64,000 nucleotides of DNA from Thereva unica (taxonomy: Eukaryota; Arthropoda; Insecta; Diptera; Therevidae). The stretch is taken from contig OX465284.1 of assembly GCA_949987705.1 (NCBI GenBank), positions 117,347,052 through 117,411,051 of the forward strand, read 5' to 3'. The notes beneath the pieces were generated by a model that made no database searches, was not told the DNA's origin, and was given only the letters and a program-made list of their open reading frames with translations. The translations under genes and the position numbers were made by a program. Shown here one piece after another: positions 59,087 through 64,000 of this stretch; position 1 is the stretch's first letter; each line of letters opens with the position of its first letter.

Positions 59087-62000
59087 TTACGCTATGTCAA
59101 TATGGTGATTAGAAAATAAGGCCGTTCCTCTTAAATTCCAAAACTGGTATTCATAGCGGGCCTTTAAAAGTATTGCTAATATTAAATTTTGCATTTCTTC
59201 ATTCACAGCATCCTTAGATCTGGCCTCCGTCTGATAAAGGGGAATCTATAAAAGAATGTGTGAAAGCGAAATTGTCGTAGTTTAAAACATTAATGGCGTA
59301 CTTCACAGCGTTTCTTTTGTTTTAGGTCAACAACTGCCTTAATCATTATGGCCGGGAATCGAGAACATATTTCGTTTGGTATTGCATCGCATAGCATACC
59401 AGTGGACGTATCCCAAGTGCCGTATTCAATAAATAGACCATGAATGTATACTCCAGCTTCTGTGCGAGTTAGTCCGCCATATGCGTCGTCTGTCTATAAG
59501 GATTATATTGAAAGTGTACATAGTAAAAACACACGTTCTTTAATTACGAAAGCGAAAATATCAAAATACCTCTTCACCCCTGCGATATTTTCTTGTAATA
59601 TCTTGCTGATATATGATCTGCGTCTGAACTTCATAATCGAAGGACAAATTTTCGATTGATACTTGCTCCTGTATGGCATATGTTTGCAAATATCCAGCTA
59701 AGAAGCATTGAGGATAGAAGAATCCCCCAAGCCACCAAGAAATTGGGTTGCCTTTCTCTATCCACTCCTGAAAAGTCGTGTACATTGTGTATTAATATCA
59801 CATTATTATTTATCATGTTCATTACTTTGAAGAAATACATTCGCAATTGGAAATTCTTGATCCACATTGCTAGGTTATTTGCAAAAGTGGTTCTGCTGCT
59901 CCAATATCGCGGTAATTGCTTATTGATTAGCGAAAAGCAAACGCTTTCTAGCTCATCCGACATAAGACGCCGTCCGAGTATTGCGTCTTTTAATTCAGCT
60001 ACATGTCGTCGCAATAGTTTGTAGCGGAAATTCAGTCTGGCCATTTCTAGAGTTAGAGCTGTTTTCAATGGTCTCATTGACGGAGTGTTTAACGGAAGCT
60101 GAAAGAAGAATGCTTCAATTAACGAACAGAAATGCAACAGAAAAAATGATTACTCACTTTTGTATCTTCTGGCACAGCTTCTGGAACCTCTATATTTATG
60201 CTTTCATTTATTACATCAAGAATTTCCAAGCATTGCTCATAGTTTGTCGGCTTGACCAAATCCTTCGGCCTTGATTCTAGCCACAATTCGCCTATTAACT
60301 GTTCGGCCTCAATACGCCTTAGGCAAATATCAGCATTCTCATGCATTCCGAATATTGTTGGGTCATCTTCTTTGGGCCAAGCTCTAACATAATCCATAAC
60401 CTGCGGTTTCGTTGGAAAATTCGGATTTCTATATATGCCATTCTTGTCATACGAGTAGTTCTTTTCAAATATCAGAGGAGAACAGTATTTTTGGAATGTA
60501 GTTGTTAAGCATCGATAGTCCCAAAAGTTCGTGGTTAGCCCCCCATACGTGATTTTTCGGTTCATTTTCGAAAATCCAGCCCAATTAATCGGACCAATTT
60601 GGCCTCTATCAATAAATTTATCCAAGACCCTCAGTCCAACGTTTAAGTCATTGTCGTTGAACTCGTAAATGTTGCTCCATCCAACTGAGCCGTATTTGTG
60701 TCTTTGCATTAGAACAGCATGGCACATGCATAGTCCAAACACTATCATTCGCCATTTCTTTCCGAGGACATGGCTTTCGAAGAAATTTGTATCTAAATCA
60801 TTGAGAATCCTCAACAAGCTCGATCGAACGCCCTTGGGCGACTCTAGGCTAATCTTGACCGAATATTCCAGTATTGATCGTGGAAAATTTGGTGTTGGTA
60901 ATGAAGACAAGAACAAGCGAAAGTCTGGATGAGTTTTAACATTCTTCAGGACGATATTATTTAAAATTTCCGCCAACTTAGCCAGCCAGGTTGTTGTTGC
61001 CAAGTGGCAATTTTGCAAGTATACCCATGTGCCTAGCTTGATGCCCTTCTCTAATGTTGCCTCCGCAAGAGTTTCTTGCTCTACACCAAGAGACACGAAG
61101 GTGAATTTCTCTGCAAATTTCTTCTGTTCCACAAACTTGATCAGCTCGTTTGTCGGGTCGTAGCCATTTGCTAGTAGGAACACGAGTGGTTTCGAATTGT
61201 CGACTTCTTTATATCTAAAATGTAAATTGACTGTGAATAAAATGATGCATGACTGAAAGTTGTTTTACAGCAAACTTAATTTCTTCTCATGAACACTAGT
61301 GCAGAAATCTCCAATCATTTTTCTGGCAAAGGCATTTATTGCTGTTATGAGTCTTTGGATTTTAAGGGTTTTGATCAGCAACAGTTTTTGGAAATCTGTT
61401 AGTTTCGTTTCCCAATCAGTTGGACACGCCTCTTTTGAATCGGTTATATCAATTTCCTGAAATGGTTTACGGTTTATCAGAATACAAATGAGAAATTGAT
61501 ATAACTAATAACTTTTTTACTGTCAAGCTAATATTACTACTGAATATGTTAACTACCTTACAACGGATGGTCGACAAAAAGCCTCTTTTCCCGCACGTTA
61601 CAAACAAGAGATTCGATCGTACATAGAACAATCTCAACTGTGGAACAATCTTACACAGTCAGTATTTCCATCCAACAACATCAAAGAGTGCAAACGCAAA
61701 ATCCGTTCCAATCTCCTTGAACATAGCTCTGCCACCTAAAAACCTCGAACCTATTCTATCCCCAAACTAAGCTTACTACCACCCATGGTAGTACAAAGGG
61801 AGATCTTTGGGTTCAGTGCCACATAAAAAAATGTATGTTCTTTCTCCTTCAACAGAGCGACTAGAGCTTGGCGTCCAACATTGCACTCAATGGTCGACGT
61901 TACAAAGGGGCTCTAGTCGTCCACTTTAGGAAAATAGAGCCAATTTCTAGGTGTGATTGGTAAGTTTACATGACATTACGAATGTCGCCGGCATTAGACT

Positions 62001-64000
62001 TCGCTAGCTCCAATGCAATGGTCATTAGCTCCACAATGTTCACACATAAGGACATCCACAAATTCACCTGGAAATACCCGAACGAAACCAATAACAATCA
62101 AATAGCCGCGTTCGCCCACCCCTCCAGCACTTCACGCTAGCTCCGCTCGCTCACTCAATGCGCCGCTCTCTTTTTTATTGCAATTTCTCTCGTGGTAGAG
62201 TAGTTATCGCCAAAAATAAGGGACTAAAGCAAGAATTTGGGGAAATGGTAATTCTATAAACACTGAGGCCCTACGCACATGAGTCGACTGACTTGCAATC
62301 CCAGTTTCAAACTAGTTTCACCATTATCACGCTTACAACCAGTTTGCAACCAAAATGAAACCTTTGTCCACACACAAGCGCAACTGATTTTTGATCAGTA
62401 CTTACGAAGATTTTGTTGAATAGACTTTGACACGTACAAATGCAGCCACGTAACTGAAACTGGTGTCATTTCCAAGCGTACAAGCGTTGCATTCGGTGAA
62501 AGACAATATAGAAGTGTGTGTATCGAATGCATGCAACGCAAATGTCGGTCTACTTTGCACTTTTTCTGTATTGCTGCATTCGACATAGCATACACACAAT
62601 CATACACTCGTTGCTTAGATTTTTGCGTTATGTTTGTGGACGCTCGCCGCATATCATGGAACCGTTGAATGCAACGCAGGTACGCTTGTCTGTCACCAGA
62701 ATCTCCTAAGCCTAATGTTATAAGGTGAAAAATCAAAAATCATAGCAACACAAAAAGAAAAATTACTTTTTTTATCTTACCACTTTTAAATCATGAATAC
62801 TAATTGTAATTTGGTATTCCGCTTCTGTCGAAATATTTGCAAACACATCTGGAAAAGTGTGTTCCAGAAATTTACAAGAATACCATACATTATCTCCTAT
62901 CTCCACATCATCTGGCTTCTTAACAGAAGATCGAAATTCATTGTCGTCGTCAAATACAAAAGTAGTTCTAAATATTTCAAGCTCTTTATCTGTAATACCA
63001 CCTGCCTACAAAAGAACGAGAAGAATTGAATTTAAATATATTTCACATGAAGACGAACATCTTGCGCACCTCTTTTTCTATTGAAGTTGCTAGAAGATAA
63101 TTGAAGACCACAATGTGCTTGTCGTACAGTCCACGTGTCATGTTGAAATGCAAAGTTTGCCTTAGTTCATTGGTCAGAATTTCGAATTTCTCTTCCGGTG
63201 TCATCTGTATTCGTTTCTTTGAGAACACCGACATAAACAGTTCTCGTAAGTAATGTATAGTGAATTGATACATGGGGTTTATGTCGGCAAGGGAGACAGT
63301 TACAAAATAGACACAGACTGCGTATGTTGCCAATGGACGAAATCTTTCTTGTGCTGCAACAACATTGGCAACTCCTTCAGCTGATTCTTCGTATCGTGTC
63401 GACAGGATTAAGAGGGTTTCCTGGAAATATAGTAGACAAATATAGGTTAGTAGTTTAAATAAGGGCACATTGATAAATAGTAGATCTTATCGACAACCAA
63501 ACATCCAAAGATAACAGGAGGAAAGAAATTGCAATAAAAACTGCTTGTCCTTACCTTGCCGTCACATAAAGTTTCAACAACACTCTCATCATCTAACATA
63601 TTTTCTGGAGCCAGTAACAGAATATCTAAAATTCTCTTTTCCATTTCAATCAACTGCAGCTTATCGTTAAGCATCTTCAATTCAAAAGCGACCCTCTGCT
63701 TCTCCAGTTCAGGTGTTTCTTTTTCAACAATATACCTACAAAGAGGCATTTTAAAGAAATCACTTAAAACTCACATCGATTAGGATTATACCCCCACAAG
63801 ATCTCCTCCAGCCCTCGATGGGTTAACGTGAAGTTAATCAGACTAACATTATTGTAATCTTCCAATCTGTACCGAGGCGATAGTAGGTTTGTGATTAAAT
63901 AAAGCCTGAAATTATCGTGAATTTTAATTGTCATTCCTTTTAGTTTCGCCACTAATTGGCCATTGATCAAGTAAAGGAAATTCTTGAAGAAGGCATAAAC
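59087..64000 (-). CDS. Axonemal-type dynein heavy chain, C-terminal part (partial)
   Basis: Motor subunit for ciliary or flagellar microtubule sliding; 1010 residues of the C-terminus are visible and the N-terminal part lies beyond 64000. Coding exons, minus strand: 64000-63792, 63735-63555, 63420-63070, 63005-62781, 61456-61269, 61214-60158, 60098-59826, 59767-59570, 59493-59302 and 59245-59087 (TAA). All joins keep frame. Landmarks: FRLYLITNLLSPRY and LINFTLTHRGLEEILWG (AAA5), RYEESAEGVANVVAAQERFR, PLVFLLANGYDPTNEL (AAA6 entry), GTWVYLQNCHLATTTWLAKL, WDYRCLTTTFQKY and IFGMHENADI, then the C-terminal domain WWLGGFFYPQCFLAGYLQ, DDAYGGLT and HGLFIEYGTWD, ending LRGTALFSNHHIDIA. This C-terminal domain is typical of heavy chains. 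The exon at 61456-61269 uses a weak donor (GTAAAAC). The subtype (inner or outer arm) is not decided. Confidence 0.93.
61560..61815 (+). mobile_element. LINE (family A) C-terminal relic in dynein intron
   Basis: The plus strand reads YKQEIRSYIEQSQLWNNLTQ and SVFPSNNIKECKRK, homologous to RLWNSLPQSVFP at 9770-9720, followed by the shared 3' segment (CTAAGCTTACTACC, GTACAAAGGG). Confidence 0.75.
61955..62135 (+). mobile_element. RTE-like endonuclease fragment in dynein intron
   Basis: The plus strand near 62010-62100 reads SSTMFTHKDIHKFTWKYPNE, then NNNQIA. This is the conserved FxHKxIHKxTWxSPDGxxxNQIDH endonuclease block of RTE-like LINEs, decayed and lacking the final Asp-His. Confidence 0.75.

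Larger units (their letters stand above)
61457..62780 (-). other. Dynein intron holding transposon debris
   Basis: Largest dynein intron in the window (1.3 kb; the others are about 45-135 bases, except some near 200). It contains the LINE fragments at 61560-61815 and 61955-62135, plus a weak inverted repeat at about 62475-62697. Confidence 0.75.

Noticed and set aside
62475..62697. MITE in the dynein intron
   Set aside because: GCGTACAAGCGTTGCATTC near 62477 has only a loose inverted partner near 62668-62692, with insertions and no clear target duplication.
1..64000. CRISPR arrays, bacterial operons or prophage
   Set aside because: No regularly spaced repeats; spliced genes and insect protein families show a eukaryotic nuclear genome.

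Overview
The window is nuclear DNA from an insect, most likely a fly (Diptera) with a large, repeat-rich genome. Three intact genes have the Tweedle (DUF243) cuticle-protein signature, and the other two genes have short GT-AG introns and insect-like partners. Naming a species would be guesswork: the wide range of LINE clades suggests a fly other than Drosophila, but this is inference.

Layout. 1-44 kb is a cuticle-gene region diluted by transposon debris. Three Tweedle genes lie on the minus strand at 6759-7577, 25351-26155 and 33037-33834. Each has a tiny first coding exon (5-7 codons), a central DUF243 exon, a C-terminal exon starting in AQYDALGG, and a TATAAAAG box about 30 bases before an initiator-like site. 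Between them lie relics of mariner, RTE-like, R1-like, Jockey-like and LTR elements, MITE-like hairpins and tRNA-headed SINE fragments. At 20570-23799 sits a hAT element with an exact 8-bp target duplication; a Tc1-like element has inserted into it and is now a giant near-perfect palindrome (21568-23211).

44.5-55 kb is a complete 14-coding-exon gene on the plus strand for an inositol polyphosphate 4-phosphatase (INPP4 family, 1322 residues), with a PH-like N-terminus, a C2 domain and the CKSAKDR catalytic loop. Two of its introns hold LINE relics. A 5'-truncated LINE with a 437-codon open frame lies just upstream, inserted into an older RTE relic. 59.1-64 kb, on the minus strand and tail-to-tail with INPP4, is the C-terminal third of an axonemal-type dynein heavy chain (10 coding exons; the 5' part is beyond the window).

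The three gene groups have unrelated jobs (exoskeleton, phosphoinositide signalling, ciliary or flagellar motor). Only the Tweedle genes form a functional cluster. I saw no CRISPR array, operon or rRNA gene and no convincing tRNA gene. The strongest unusual object is the palindromic Tc1 element. All exon joins were derived by reading splice sites and checking frame; none has transcript support here.
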